9,035 bases of DNA from Firmicutes bacterium ZCTH02-B6 (GCA_002159155.1 LZRQ01000141.1:1-9035), one strand, 5' to 3'; positions 1 through 8,825 are shown, counted from the first letter of the stretch. Notes: generated by a model not told the origin, from the letters alone. Made by a program: numbers and translations.

Positions 1-576
1 CTCTACGAGCGGTCGTTCAGGGAGCAGGAGGCGCAGTATCGGGAGGAAAAGGCCCGCATCGCCGAGGAGGCGGTGAAGCTCGTGCGGCCCGGACAGCTGG
101 TGCTTTTGGACGTGGGCACGACGACGACGGCCATCGCCCGGCGGCTGCCCGATTTGGAAAACCTGGTCGTCTGCACCAGCGCCCTGAATATCGCGGTGGA
201 GCTCGAACGCTGCCGCAACGTCACCGTCATCGTGACCGGCGGCACCGTCCGCTACAAGCAACACTCTCTGGTGAATCCTCTCGGCACACTGCTCATTTCC
301 CAGATCAACGCCGATTTGCTCTTTCTCGGCTGCAACGGCGTTTCGACCGAGCACGGCGTCACCAATTCCAACCTGCCCGAAGCGGAGATCAAGCAAGCCA
401 TGGTGCGGGCCGCGAAAGAAGTGGTGGTCGTGGCCGACAGCAGCAAGATCGGCAACGTGGCGGCGGCTTACGTCGCGCCCTTGTCGGCCGTCGACATGCT
501 CATCACCGACGCGGGCGCGGACCCTGAGGAGCTGGAACGTATCCGGAAGTCCGGCGTCAAGGTCGTCGTCGTCTGA
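1..576 (+). CDS. DeoR-family transcriptional regulator, C-terminal sensor domain (5' truncated by window edge)
   Basis: The reading frame is open from base 1, so the N-terminal helix-turn-helix domain lies outside the window; 191 residues are visible. They match the DeoR C-terminal sensor domain, an ISOCOT-like fold that usually binds a phosphorylated sugar. Visible family motifs, numbered from the first visible residue: an EKARIAEEA helix (16-24), the phosphate-loop-like DVGTTTTAIA (37-46), a VTGG strand-turn (78-81), LGCNGVSTEHGVT (109-121) followed by EAEIKQAM (127-134), VVVADSSKIG (142-151) and LITD (167-170). The protein is probably a repressor whose DNA binding is released by a sugar phosphate. 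It lies 162 bases upstream of a glucose-type ABC transporter on the same strand, so local control of that operon is likely but inferred. The family is near certain; the ligand is unknown. Confidence 0.93.
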   Translation, partial: LYERSFREQEAQYREEKARIAEEAVKLVRPGQLVLLDVGTTTTAIARRLPDLENLVVCTSALNIAVELERCRNVTVIVTGGTVRYKQHSLVNPLGTLLISQINADLLFLGCNGVSTEHGVTNSNLPEAEIKQAMVRAAKEVVVVADSSKIGNVAAAYVAPLSAVDMLITDAGADPEELERIRKSGVKVVVV

Positions 577-738
577 CGAGGGGGTGATGCGTGCGGCCGC
601 CCGGCAGGGGGCCGCGGCAGCAGAGGGGGACGGGAGCGCGCAAGGCGCGCCGCGTGCTGGGGGCTTTGAGCGGCAGGCGCCGAGGATGCAAGACGTGTGG
701 ACGTTGACGAGGACTGGAAACCTAGGGAGGTGCACCGG

Positions 739-1998
<1,260 letters not shown>

Positions 1999-2012
1999 GC
2001 TGTCCCGGCAAA

Positions 2013-2080
2013 GCGGCCCCGGGCTTCGCGCTGAGTCCCGTCTCGTTTCGAAAGCGGGCGGAGCGCGGGGCTGGGGCCGC
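2013..2080 (+). promoter_or_regulatory. Long intercistronic hairpin between binding-protein and permease genes
   Basis: An inverted repeat pairs GCGGCCCCGGGCTTCGCGCT (2013-2032) with AGCGCGGGGCTGGGGCCGC (2062-2080), nearly perfectly over about 19 bases. A short inner stem, CCCG (2037-2040) with CGGG (2055-2058), sits in the loop. It begins 15 bases after the binding-protein stop codon and has no T-tract, so it is not a standard intrinsic terminator. In binding-protein transporter operons such a structure often protects the upstream message end or partly stops transcription, giving more binding protein than permease. That role is inferred; the pairing is directly visible. Confidence 0.6.
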
Positions 2081-2121
2081 CGGCCCGCTGCGCACGCGGC
2101 GCAGGGGACCGGGCAGGCAAG

Positions 2122-2155
2122 GAGCGCAGGGTTGGCAGCGAGCGCAGGGTTGGCA
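2122..2155. repeat. 18-bp tandem repeat (two copies, plus a degenerate third)
   Basis: GAGCGCAGGGTTGGCA occurs exactly at 2122-2137 and again at 2140-2155, a period of 18. A third, degenerate unit beginning GAGCGCCCGGTTT follows at 2158. The repeat is non-coding, sits just before the first permease gene, and ends about 17 bases before its start codon. It looks like a local replication-slippage duplication. No function is evident. Confidence 0.75.
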
Positions 2156-2184
2156 ATGAGCGCCCGGTTTCGGGGGAAGACAGC

Positions 2185-3296
<1,112 letters not shown>

Positions 3297-3297
<1 letters not shown>

Positions 3298-4124
3298 TGG
3301 CCGTGCGCAGCGTGCGTTGGACGAGGTTCCTGCTCTACGCGGCGCTGGTGCTGCTCGCGGCCGCGTACCTGCTGCCGCTGTATATGACCATCGCGACGAG
3401 CCTCAAGGCGCCGGCCGACATCCGCCTGGACACGGCGTGGGAGTTCCCGCGGGAGCTGTTTTGGGAGAGCTACGCGGTGGCGTGGGAGCGGTTCGCGCCG
3501 CAGTTGCGCAACAGCTTCATCCTGGCGGTCAGCGCCACGATCTTGTCGACCGTCATGGGCTCCATGAACGGGTACGTGCTGTCCAAGTGGCGCTTTCGCG
3601 GGTCGGAGGTCATCTTCCCGCTCATCTTGTTTGGCATGTTCATCCCGTACCAGAGCATCCTGATCCCGCTCTTTCAGTTCCTGCGCAGCACGGGGCTGTA
3701 CGGCGGGCTGCCGGGGCTCGTCCTGGTGCACACGGTGTACGGGCTGCCCATCACGACTCTCATTTTCCGCAACTTCTACGCCCAGGTCCCCAACGAGCTC
3801 CTGGAGTCGGCGTCGCTGGACGGGGCGGGCTTTTTCGGCATCTACGGCCGCGTCATGCTGCCCTTGTCGGTGCCCGGTTTCGTAGTGACGATCATCTGGC
3901 AGTTTACGCAGATCTGGAACGAGTTTTTGTGGGCCGTGACGCTGGCGCGCCCGCAGGCGCAGCCGATCACGGTGGCGCTGGCCAATCTGGCGGGCGGGCA
4001 GGCGGTGCAGTGGAACCTGCCCATGGCCGGCTCCGTCCTGGCCGCCATCCCGACCGTCCTCGTCTACATCTTCCTCGGCCGCTACTTCATGCGGGGGCTG
4101 CTGGCCGGCTCGCTCAAAGGCTGA
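3297..4124 (+). CDS. ABC transporter permease, MalG type (sugar uptake)
   Basis: A 275-residue membrane permease, partner of the preceding MalF-type subunit. The ATG shares one base with the upstream TGA (TGATG); an in-frame GTG three bases earlier (3294) would overlap by four and is an equally possible start. The family is shown by the N-terminal span (about 11-33), the DIRLDTAWEFPRELFWESY region (41-59) typical of MalG-type periplasmic loops, and further spans near 72-93, 105-125, 137-156, 192-212 and 243-262. The EAA loop is E170-S-A-S-L-D-G176 ending at L188-P189. The C-terminal GRYFMRGLLAGSLKG is the usual MalG-family tail contacting the ATPase. Length and span number are normal for the family. 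No terminator follows directly; the nearest candidate is about 270 bases downstream. Confidence 0.95.
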
Positions 4125-4504
4125 CCGCCCAGGTCCACAGGCCACCCCGGTCCACAGTGACGACCCAGGCCCACACGACCAGCCCCTCTTGCCACCAGCT
4201 CGCCGGATCGCCAGCCCTAGAGAACTGCAGCAGGAATCGCCGCACGAGAGGCGTAATCGCGCGGGCAAACGGGGCCGTGCGCCCATGAGGAGTCCAGGCA
4301 CGGCTTCGGCTAGGTGCGGGCAAAGGTCCTGCGCCTGGGCAGCCTTGACATCCGCATCGGCTACAAGTGGACCGTTGTGCCACAGAGCGACGGGCAGCCT
4401 CTTGCACAGGGGCTGCCCGTTTTCTGGTGCGCCCGGCGTAGTCGTGTGCTGATCTTGCAAGGCTGGTGTCCTGGCCACCCGGGAGTCGGGTGAGCAAGTG
4501 GGAG
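4125..4504. other. 380-bp gap without a convincing gene
   Basis: No frame on either strand gives a recognisable protein; the overlapping open frames here have low-complexity composition typical of high-GC chance frames. Visible structure: two direct copies of GGTCCACAG (4132-4140 and 4149-4157) with a weaker relative GGCCCACAC at 4168; a possible stem CCAGGC (4294-4299) with GCCTGG (4333-4338); a perfect TTGACA (4345-4350) with no matching -10; and the terminator at 4391-4424. The last 80 bases, before the CLC gene, show no clear promoter. Confidence 0.6.
4391..4424 (+). terminator. Intrinsic (rho-independent) terminator
   Basis: A perfect 9-bp stem, CGGGCAGCC (4391-4399) with GGCTGCCCG (4411-4419), has an 11-base loop and is followed directly by TTTT (4420-4423). 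The T-tract is on the + strand only, so it stops transcription coming from the left. It probably ends the sugar-transporter transcript and separates it from the CLC gene, or ends a short untranslated RNA starting inside the gap. Confidence 0.75.
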
Positions 4505-5920
4505 ATGACGGGAGTGCGCAAGCGACCCTTGGTGGAGGAGGCTGTCCTGTTGGGCAGCCTGCTAAAATGGCTGGTGCTGTCGACGCTGGCGGGAGCGGTG
4601 GCTGGTCTCGGAGCCGTTGTTTTTCTGAAAGGGCTCCATTACAGTGTCGACTATATGGCCCGGATGGTCCCGGTCTGGCGCCTGGCCATCCTTCCGGTGA
4701 TGGGGGGACTGAGCGGGTGGATCGTCTGGCGCTTCGCCCCCCAGGCGGCCGGGCATGGGACCGAAGCGGTCATCGCGGCCGTGCACGACAGGGACGGCGA
4801 TATCCCATTCCGCGTGGTTCCCGTGAAGGCGCTGGCGACCATCATCAGCCTGGCAGGCGGAGGATCAGCCGGCAAGGAGGGGCCCTGCACCCAGATTGGC
4901 AGCGGGCTGGCGTCGGCCCTGGCCCGTCTGCTCCGCCTTTCCCCGGCTGATCGGCGTCGCCTGGCGATTTGCGGCATCGGTGCCGGGTTTACCGCCGTAT
5001 TCGGGACACCCCTGGGTGGGGCCATTTTCGCGATTGAGGTGCTGTTCGGCGGCGCCGTGCTGTATGACATCCTCTTTCCGTCGCTGGTGGCCGGCTTTAC
5101 CGCCTACCAGGTGAGTCAATGGTTCCACGTACATTACGTCCGACCGACCGTTCCCGTGGCCGTCGGCAGCGGCGAGCTGGCGTTCCTGAAAGCCCTGATG
5201 CTGGGCGCCCTGCTGGGGCTGGTGGCGCTGGCGCTTATCGAGGCTCTGGAAGCCGCGGAGCGGTTCTTCCACCGCCTTTCTCTCCCAGCGCCTGTTCGGC
5301 CGGTTGTGGGAGGCGTTGTCCTGGTGGCGATGGCCCTGGTGGCCGGTACCGAGTACCTGGGCATGGGGAGCGAGACGATAGAGCAGGCTCTCGCCGGCGC
5401 CGCGCTGCCGCCGGCGGCTTTCCTCTGGAAGCTGGTCTTCACCGCTGTCACCTTGGGCAGCGGATGGAGCGGCGGGGTGATGTTTCCCATCTTTTTCATC
5501 GGGGCCACAGCAGGCAGTTGGGCAGCTCCCTTGTTGGGGCTGGATCGCGCCGCGGGGGCGGCCATGGGCCTGAGCGCCTTGTTGGCAGGCGCCACCAATG
5601 CGCCCATCGCGTCCTCGGTCATCGCGGTGGAGATGTTCGGCCCGGAGGTGGGGGTGTACGCGGCGGCCGCTTGCTTGGCCAGCTTCATAATGAGTGGGCA
5701 CCGCAGCGTCTATCCCAGCCAGGTGCTGGTCATGAGGAAGACGCCTGCCCTCAAGGTTCCTCTCCGGCGTCCGGTGCGTGAGGTGGAGGACCAGGTTCAG
5801 CTTGCGGCTGGACTGTTGCGCTGGATCGCCAAGTGGCGCCGGCACGCTCGCCATTTCAGAAAGCCGCACTTCCGGCCCGGAGGGGGCCGGCGGGATGCGT
5901 CCCATGGCAACACCTTGTGA
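4505..5920 (+). CDS. CLC-family chloride channel/transporter, no CBS domains
   Basis: A 471-residue polytopic membrane protein of the voltage-gated chloride channel family, moving Cl- or similar anions either as a channel or in exchange for protons. Visible CLC signatures: GHGTEAV (83-89) in place of the GSGIP selectivity loop; GKEGP (123-127), where E125 is the external gating glutamate; FGTPLGGAIFAIEVLF (166-181); GVMFP (324-328), equivalent to GxFxP; and Y403 in SGHRSVYPSQ, equivalent to the central anion-binding tyrosine. The internal proton glutamate of the E. coli exchanger (E203) aligns with V179. The GHG variant with valine at that site is, from memory, common in one prokaryotic subgroup whose members often carry CBS domains; this one ends in a short basic tail instead. 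The start is uncertain: ATG 4505 has GTGGGAG directly against it, and in-frame GTG codons lie at 4466, 4490 and 4514. The family is certain; the mechanism and favoured ion are not. Confidence 0.93.
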   Translation: MTGVRKRPLVEEAVLLGSLLKWLVLSTLAGAVAGLGAVVFLKGLHYSVDYMARMVPVWRLAILPVMGGLSGWIVWRFAPQAAGHGTEAVIAAVHDRDGDIPFRVVPVKALATIISLAGGGSAGKEGPCTQIGSGLASALARLLRLSPADRRRLAICGIGAGFTAVFGTPLGGAIFAIEVLFGGAVLYDILFPSLVAGFTAYQVSQWFHVHYVRPTVPVAVGSGELAFLKALMLGALLGLVALALIEALEAAERFFHRLSLPAPVRPVVGGVVLVAMALVAGTEYLGMGSETIEQALAGAALPPAAFLWKLVFTAVTLGSGWSGGVMFPIFFIGATAGSWAAPLLGLDRAAGAAMGLSALLAGATNAPIASSVIAVEMFGPEVGVYAAAACLASFIMSGHRSVYPSQVLVMRKTPALKVPLRRPVREVEDQVQLAAGLLRWIAKWRRHARHFRKPHFRPGGGRRDASHGNTL

Positions 5921-5935
5921 CGGTTGGCGTGGCAC

Positions 5936-6322
5936 TCACTTTGACGGGTGTGGTACCCGAAGCTTGGCGATGAAACCCTCGGGGTCTTGGAGCACATAGC
6001 CCTGCTCGACGGTCTCGCAGATGAGAGGGTCGCCGCGCCGCAGGCGTTCAACGAACTCGGCCCGGGTGAAGCCTTTGGGCTCCACGCGCGTCAGGTCGAC
6101 GCTCCAAAGCAGTTCCGCTCGCTTCAGCGGATGGGACGGTAATTGGTCGCTAACGATGACCACGTCGATGTCGCTGCCGTCATGGTAGTCGCCGCGCGCC
6201 ACAGAACCGGCAATGACCGCCGCCACAATTTCGAGTTTGCGCCCGAGAGCGGTGACGTACTCGCGGGCCTCATCAATGAGCGCTCGCCGCGCCGACAAAC
6301 GGGACTGCACCAGTTTGCGCAC
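5936..6322 (-). CDS. MNT-type nucleotidyltransferase, putative antitoxin of a HEPN/MNT pair
   Basis: A 128-residue minimal nucleotidyltransferase of the DNA polymerase beta superfamily. The catalytic signature is intact: GSVARGDYHDGSDID, residues 39-53, fitting GS-x10-D-x-D with G39-S40, D51 and D53. D76 in VDLTRVEPKGFT is the likely third metal-binding acid. In characterised HEPN/MNT modules the MNT protein silences its HEPN ribonuclease partner by attaching AMP to a tyrosine. The GTG at 6322 is chosen because it begins two bases after the HEPN stop codon and has GGTGGCGAG before it. An upstream in-frame GTG at 6367 would add 15 residues overlapping the HEPN gene. It is downstream of the HEPN gene in the same transcript and its 3' end meets the CLC gene tail to tail, 15 bases apart. 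The enzyme fold is firm; the antitoxin role is inferred from the pairing. Confidence 0.9.
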   Translation of the reverse strand: MRKLVQSRLSARRALIDEAREYVTALGRKLEIVAAVIAGSVARGDYHDGSDIDVVIVSDQLPSHPLKRAELLWSVDLTRVEPKGFTRAEFVERLRRGDPLICETVEQGYVLQDPEGFIAKLRVPHPSK

Positions 6323-6324
6323 GG

Positions 6325-6825
6325 CTACTCGCCACCATCCTCGCCGTGGAGGTACTGCTCCACCCACCGCTCAACCGCGGCAATAATCCGTTCCGCAGCT
6401 GCCAATGCCTCTTCCGCGGTTTCCTGGTCGTAAAACTCAACGGGTGAGCCCTCTGGGTAGGCGTCCGGATAGCGTGGAGGAACGTAATGCCGATCCAGGG
6501 TTCGCGCGTCGCGCAGGTGTTCCTGAGGGATAGACAGGCCCGCGGCACTGATATCCTTCAACAGGCGCGTGACCGCATGGCCCGTCGCAGGCAGGCCCAG
6601 TCCGCGCGCCAAGCCTTTCACTGCGTATTCAGCCGCCTGTTGTGCCTTGAACGAGGCCCACACGAAGTCGGCATGCTCCAGGTCCCGCCGCGCGGATCCC
6701 AGCGTATGCTTGGCCTGGGCGAGCCAACGGTCAAATTCCTTGCGGGCAAACGGGGGATGGGCAGGCAGAGCGGACACCCCCAGGTCTGCGTACACCACTA
6801 CCGCTGCCTGCTTGAATTGTATCAC
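6325..6825 (-). CDS. HEPN-domain protein, putative toxin (ribonuclease) of a HEPN/MNT pair
   Basis: An all-helical HEPN protein of up to 166 residues. The family is shown by RWLAQAKHTLGSARRDL (33-49), ASFKAQQAAEYAVKGLA (57-73), the RX4H motif R108-TLDR-H113 and the following YVPPRYPDAYPEG (114-126), a block typical of this HEPN group. R108 and H113 would be the RNA-cleaving pair. In HepT-like toxins the motif reads RX4HXY, with the tyrosine as AMP acceptor. Here a tyrosine follows the histidine directly (Y114) and the next is Y119, so the acceptor is uncertain. The start is unsure: GTG 6825 opens the frame but has a poor ribosome site and lies inside a possible -10 region, while later GTG codons (6801, 6777) would still keep the whole domain. 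It is followed two bases later by the MNT gene, so the pair is cotranscribed. Confidence 0.85.
   Translation of the reverse strand: MIQFKQAAVVVYADLGVSALPAHPPFARKEFDRWLAQAKHTLGSARRDLEHADFVWASFKAQQAAEYAVKGLARGLGLPATGHAVTRLLKDISAAGLSIPQEHLRDARTLDRHYVPPRYPDAYPEGSPVEFYDQETAEEALAAAERIIAAVERWVEQYLHGEDGGE
6816..6821 (-). promoter_or_regulatory. Possible -10 element for the HEPN/MNT pair
   Basis: Read on the - strand this is TACAAT, one mismatch from TATAAT. No good -35 box lies at 16-18 bases, so the call is weak. If used, transcription would start near 6809, placing the GTG at 6825 upstream of the message and favouring a later start codon for the HEPN gene. Confidence 0.25.
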
Positions 6826-6870
6826 GGGGGTGTGTTGCCTACCAGAGAACCGGCAGTTGCAAAAAAGTAC

Positions 6871-6899
6871 TTGACGTACCGTCCCCGTGGTTTTACCAT
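6871..6899 (+). promoter_or_regulatory. Sigma-A-type promoter for the riboswitch-controlled operon
   Basis: TTGACG (6871-6876) and TACCAT (6894-6899) are separated by exactly 17 bases, each close to consensus. The predicted start, near 6905-6908, is about 55 bases upstream of the first riboswitch stem. The local base composition is clearly more AT-rich than the flanking genes, as expected for a promoter. Confidence 0.65.
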
Positions 6900-6938
6900 T
6901 GTAGCCAATACCGGCCGGAAAACCGGATATTCCTACAA
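6899..6938. promoter_or_regulatory. Imperfect dyad overlapping the promoter start point (possible operator)
   Basis: TTGTAG (6899-6904) and CCGG (6911-6914) are mirrored by CCGG (6923-6926) and CTACAA (6933-6938), leaving CCGGAAAA in the centre. The 16-base arms match at ten positions. The outer half-sites lie about 34 bases apart centre to centre, roughly three helical turns. It overlaps the end of the -10 element and the predicted start site, where a repressor would bind, but it could equally be a 5' RNA hairpin. Confidence 0.35.
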
Positions 6939-6960
6939 CTGAATCAAGAGCGATTGCCCG

Positions 6961-7126
6961 CTCTTATCGAGAGTGGCGGAGGGACTGGCCCGATGAAGCC
7001 CGGCAACCGGCAGCTCATTTGCTGCAGCGGTGCCAATTCCTGCAGGACCCACGCGTCCTGAGAGATGAGAGGGGGGTGCGAACGCCAGTGAAACGTGTCG
7101 CCTCTCCTCGTGGAGAGGCTTTTTTT
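6961..7126 (+). ncRNA. SAM-I (S-box) riboswitch with antiterminator and terminator
   Basis: The class I S-adenosylmethionine aptamer is nearly textbook. P1 pairs CTCTTATC (6961-6968) with GATGAGAG (7064-7071). The conserved core includes GAGGGACTGGCCCGATGAAG, then CCCGGCAACC, the variable P3 hairpin around GGCAGC/GCTGC, GGTGCCAATTCC, and P4 formed by CAGGA (7043-7047) with TCCTG (7056-7060). The expression platform is also visible. The terminator's 5' arm CCTCTCCTC (7101-7109) can pair with GATGAGAGG (7064-7072), eight of nine bases, forming an antiterminator that uses the 3' strand of P1. Bound SAM stabilises P1, frees the terminator arm and stops transcription, so this is an OFF switch. It lies in the leader of an acyl-CoA synthetase gene, an unusual target for this class. 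Confidence 0.96.
7100..7126 (+). terminator. Intrinsic terminator of the SAM riboswitch expression platform
   Basis: An 8-bp perfect stem, GCCTCTCC (7100-7107) with GGAGAGGC (7112-7119), has the four-base loop TCGT and is followed by seven T residues (7120-7126). It ends 29 bases before the start codon of the acyl-CoA synthetase, the right place to block its transcription when SAM is bound. Confidence 0.93.
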
Positions 7127-7155
7127 ATGCCTGTTGCCGGAAAGGAGGAGACGGC

Positions 7156-8820
7156 ATGCTCGCTTCTTACAGCGGAGCCGAGAACGTGAAGATTTGCCCC
7201 AACGTGTCGGACATCGTGCGCATCACGGCGCGGCAGGCGGGCCATCGCCAGGCGCTGGTGTTTGAAGGGCAAAGCTGGACGTACGCCCAGCTGGACGCGG
7301 CCATCGACCGGTTTGCCGCGAGCCTCTCCGCCCTGCAGCTGCCCCGCCCCAGCGTCGTGTCGATTTTCACGGAGAGCGTGCCGGAGCTCATCATCGCGTA
7401 CCTGGGCACCGCCCGGGCCGGCCACATCACCAACATCGTCAACGGCACCCTGCAAGGGCCCGAGGTGGCCTTTATCCTGGCTGACTCCAACACCCGCGTG
7501 CTCGTGACCGACGGCGCCCGCTGGCGCCTGCTGGCCAACCGCCACGACCTGCCGGAAACCCTGGAGCGGGTGCTGGTCGCGCCCGCACCGGGCGACGGCC
7601 CCTGGCCCGCCCGCTGGGCGCGGCCCCAGACCGAGACCTTCTCCAGCTTTCTCAACGGGTCGTCCGCGCGGCCGCACCACGAAGAGCTGGCGGAGGCGCT
7701 GGCCGATGAGCTGGACGAGAAGCTGGAGAGCTGGACGCCCGATCCTGACGCCCTCTCGACCCTCATGTACACTTCGGGCACCACCGGCAAGCCGAAGGGC
7801 GTCATGCTCTCCCACCGCAACATCGTGGACAACGCGGCCCGCTTCGCCGCGGTCCACTACGGCCCGGACGATCGGCTGGCCATCGGCGCGCCCTTGTTCC
7901 ACTGCTGGGGCCTGATCAACGGCGCGCTGGCCATCTTCTGGGCCGGCGGCACGGCGCTCATCCTGCGCCGGTTTCGGACGGAGGAGGCGCTGGAGCTCGT
8001 CCGCCGCGAGCAGGCCACCCAGTTCCTGGGCGTGGCGGCCATGTACCGCTTCATGCTGCGGGCGCCGGGCAGCCCCGAGGCGCTCGCGTCCCTCAAGGTG
8101 GCCCACTCGGCCGCGGCTCCGACCCCCGTGGAGCTCATCGAGCGGCTGCGCCGGGACTTTGGCATCCAATACGCCGAGTCGTACGGGCTGACCGAGACGT
8201 CCCCCGTCATCACCACCACCCACTGGTCGGAAACCCGGCCCGGGTCCTGCGGCCGGGCGGTCGGGGACACGGAGCTCAAGGTGGTTTCCCCCGACGGCAC
8301 GCCGGCTCCGCCCGGCGAGGTGGGCGAGCTGTGGGCCCGGGGCACGGCCATCATGCTTGGCTACTGGCGCCGGCCGGACGCGACCCGGCAGTCCATCACG
8401 CCCGACGGGTGGTTTAAGACCGGCGATCTCGTGCGCATGGACGAGGACGGCTACGTCTACATCGTCGACCGGGTCAAGGACATGATCAACGTGGCCGGCG
8501 AGAAGGTGTACCCGCGCGAGGTGGAAGAGGTGCTGCACGCCCATCCGGACGTGGCGGACGCGGCGGTGGTCGGCATCCCCCACCCCGACAAGGGCGAGGT
8601 GCCCAAGGCGTTTGTCGTCCGGAAACCCGGGGCCGGGGTTTCCGCGGACGATCTGATCGCTTACTGCCGGGAGCGGCTGGCCCGTTACAAGGTCCCGGCG
8701 GAGGTGGAGTTCGTCGAGGAGATCCCCCGCAGCGCCTCGGGCAAGACGCTCCGGCGCCAGCTGCGGGTGGAAAGCGCGGCGCAGCCTGTGGCCCAGACAA
8801 GCGAAGCGGAGAGGAGCTAA
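7156..8820 (+). CDS. Acyl-CoA synthetase (AMP-forming, ANL superfamily), SAM-riboswitch controlled
   Basis: A 554-residue cytoplasmic enzyme that activates a carboxylic acid with ATP to an acyl-AMP and then forms the CoA thioester. The start is secure: AAAGGAGGAG (7141-7150) lies five bases before the ATG. ANL motifs in order: the phosphate loop YTSGTTGKPKG (205-215) with MLSHRN (217-222); LFHCWGL (247-253); YGLTETSPV (343-351); GWFKTGDLVRMDEDGYVYI (418-436) with ATP-ribose-binding D424; R439 and the hinge in DRVKDMINVAGEKVYPREVE (438-457); and the C-terminal catalytic lysine K530 in PRSASGKTLRRQL. The length is normal for fatty-acyl or related CoA ligases. The acid is not deducible: medium/long-chain fatty acids are the default, but the SAM switch upstream makes a methionine-related acid such as methylthiopropionate worth considering. 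The stop codon is five bases before the next gene, so they form an operon. Confidence 0.95.
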   Translation: MLASYSGAENVKICPNVSDIVRITARQAGHRQALVFEGQSWTYAQLDAAIDRFAASLSALQLPRPSVVSIFTESVPELIIAYLGTARAGHITNIVNGTLQGPEVAFILADSNTRVLVTDGARWRLLANRHDLPETLERVLVAPAPGDGPWPARWARPQTETFSSFLNGSSARPHHEELAEALADELDEKLESWTPDPDALSTLMYTSGTTGKPKGVMLSHRNIVDNAARFAAVHYGPDDRLAIGAPLFHCWGLINGALAIFWAGGTALILRRFRTEEALELVRREQATQFLGVAAMYRFMLRAPGSPEALASLKVAHSAAAPTPVELIERLRRDFGIQYAESYGLTETSPVITTTHWSETRPGSCGRAVGDTELKVVSPDGTPAPPGEVGELWARGTAIMLGYWRRPDATRQSITPDGWFKTGDLVRMDEDGYVYIVDRVKDMINVAGEKVYPREVEEVLHAHPDVADAAVVGIPHPDKGEVPKAFVVRKPGAGVSADDLIAYCRERLARYKVPAEVEFVEEIPRSASGKTLRRQLRVESAAQPVAQTSEAERS

Positions 8821-8825
8821 GACCA

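Noticed and set aside
593..650. GC-rich inverted repeats (GCGGCC/GGCCGC at 593-615, GCGCGC/GCGCGC at 636-650) as a DeoR operator or terminator
   Set aside because: They consist only of G and C in a very GC-rich stretch, have no T-tract, and short self-complementary words are expected here by chance.
697..738. Upstream ATG at 697 as the start of the binding-protein gene
   Set aside because: It would bury the signal peptide behind 14 mostly charged residues, and the AGGGAGGTG ribosome site serves the ATG at 739.
4345..4350. Perfect TTGACA as the -35 box of a promoter for the CLC gene
   Set aside because: No -10 element lies at 16-18 bases (the sequence there is TGGACC-like), and a strong terminator stands between it and the CLC gene.
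4290..4424. Fluoride (crcB) riboswitch upstream of the CLC gene
   Set aside because: The conserved GGNGATGG...TTCC core of that motif is not present, and the CLC protein has GKEGP-type rather than clear fluoride-clade motifs.
4865..5935. 356-codon open frame on the - strand opposite the CLC gene
   Set aside because: Gln-, Arg- and Gly-rich antisense frame with no domain, opposite a well-supported membrane protein.
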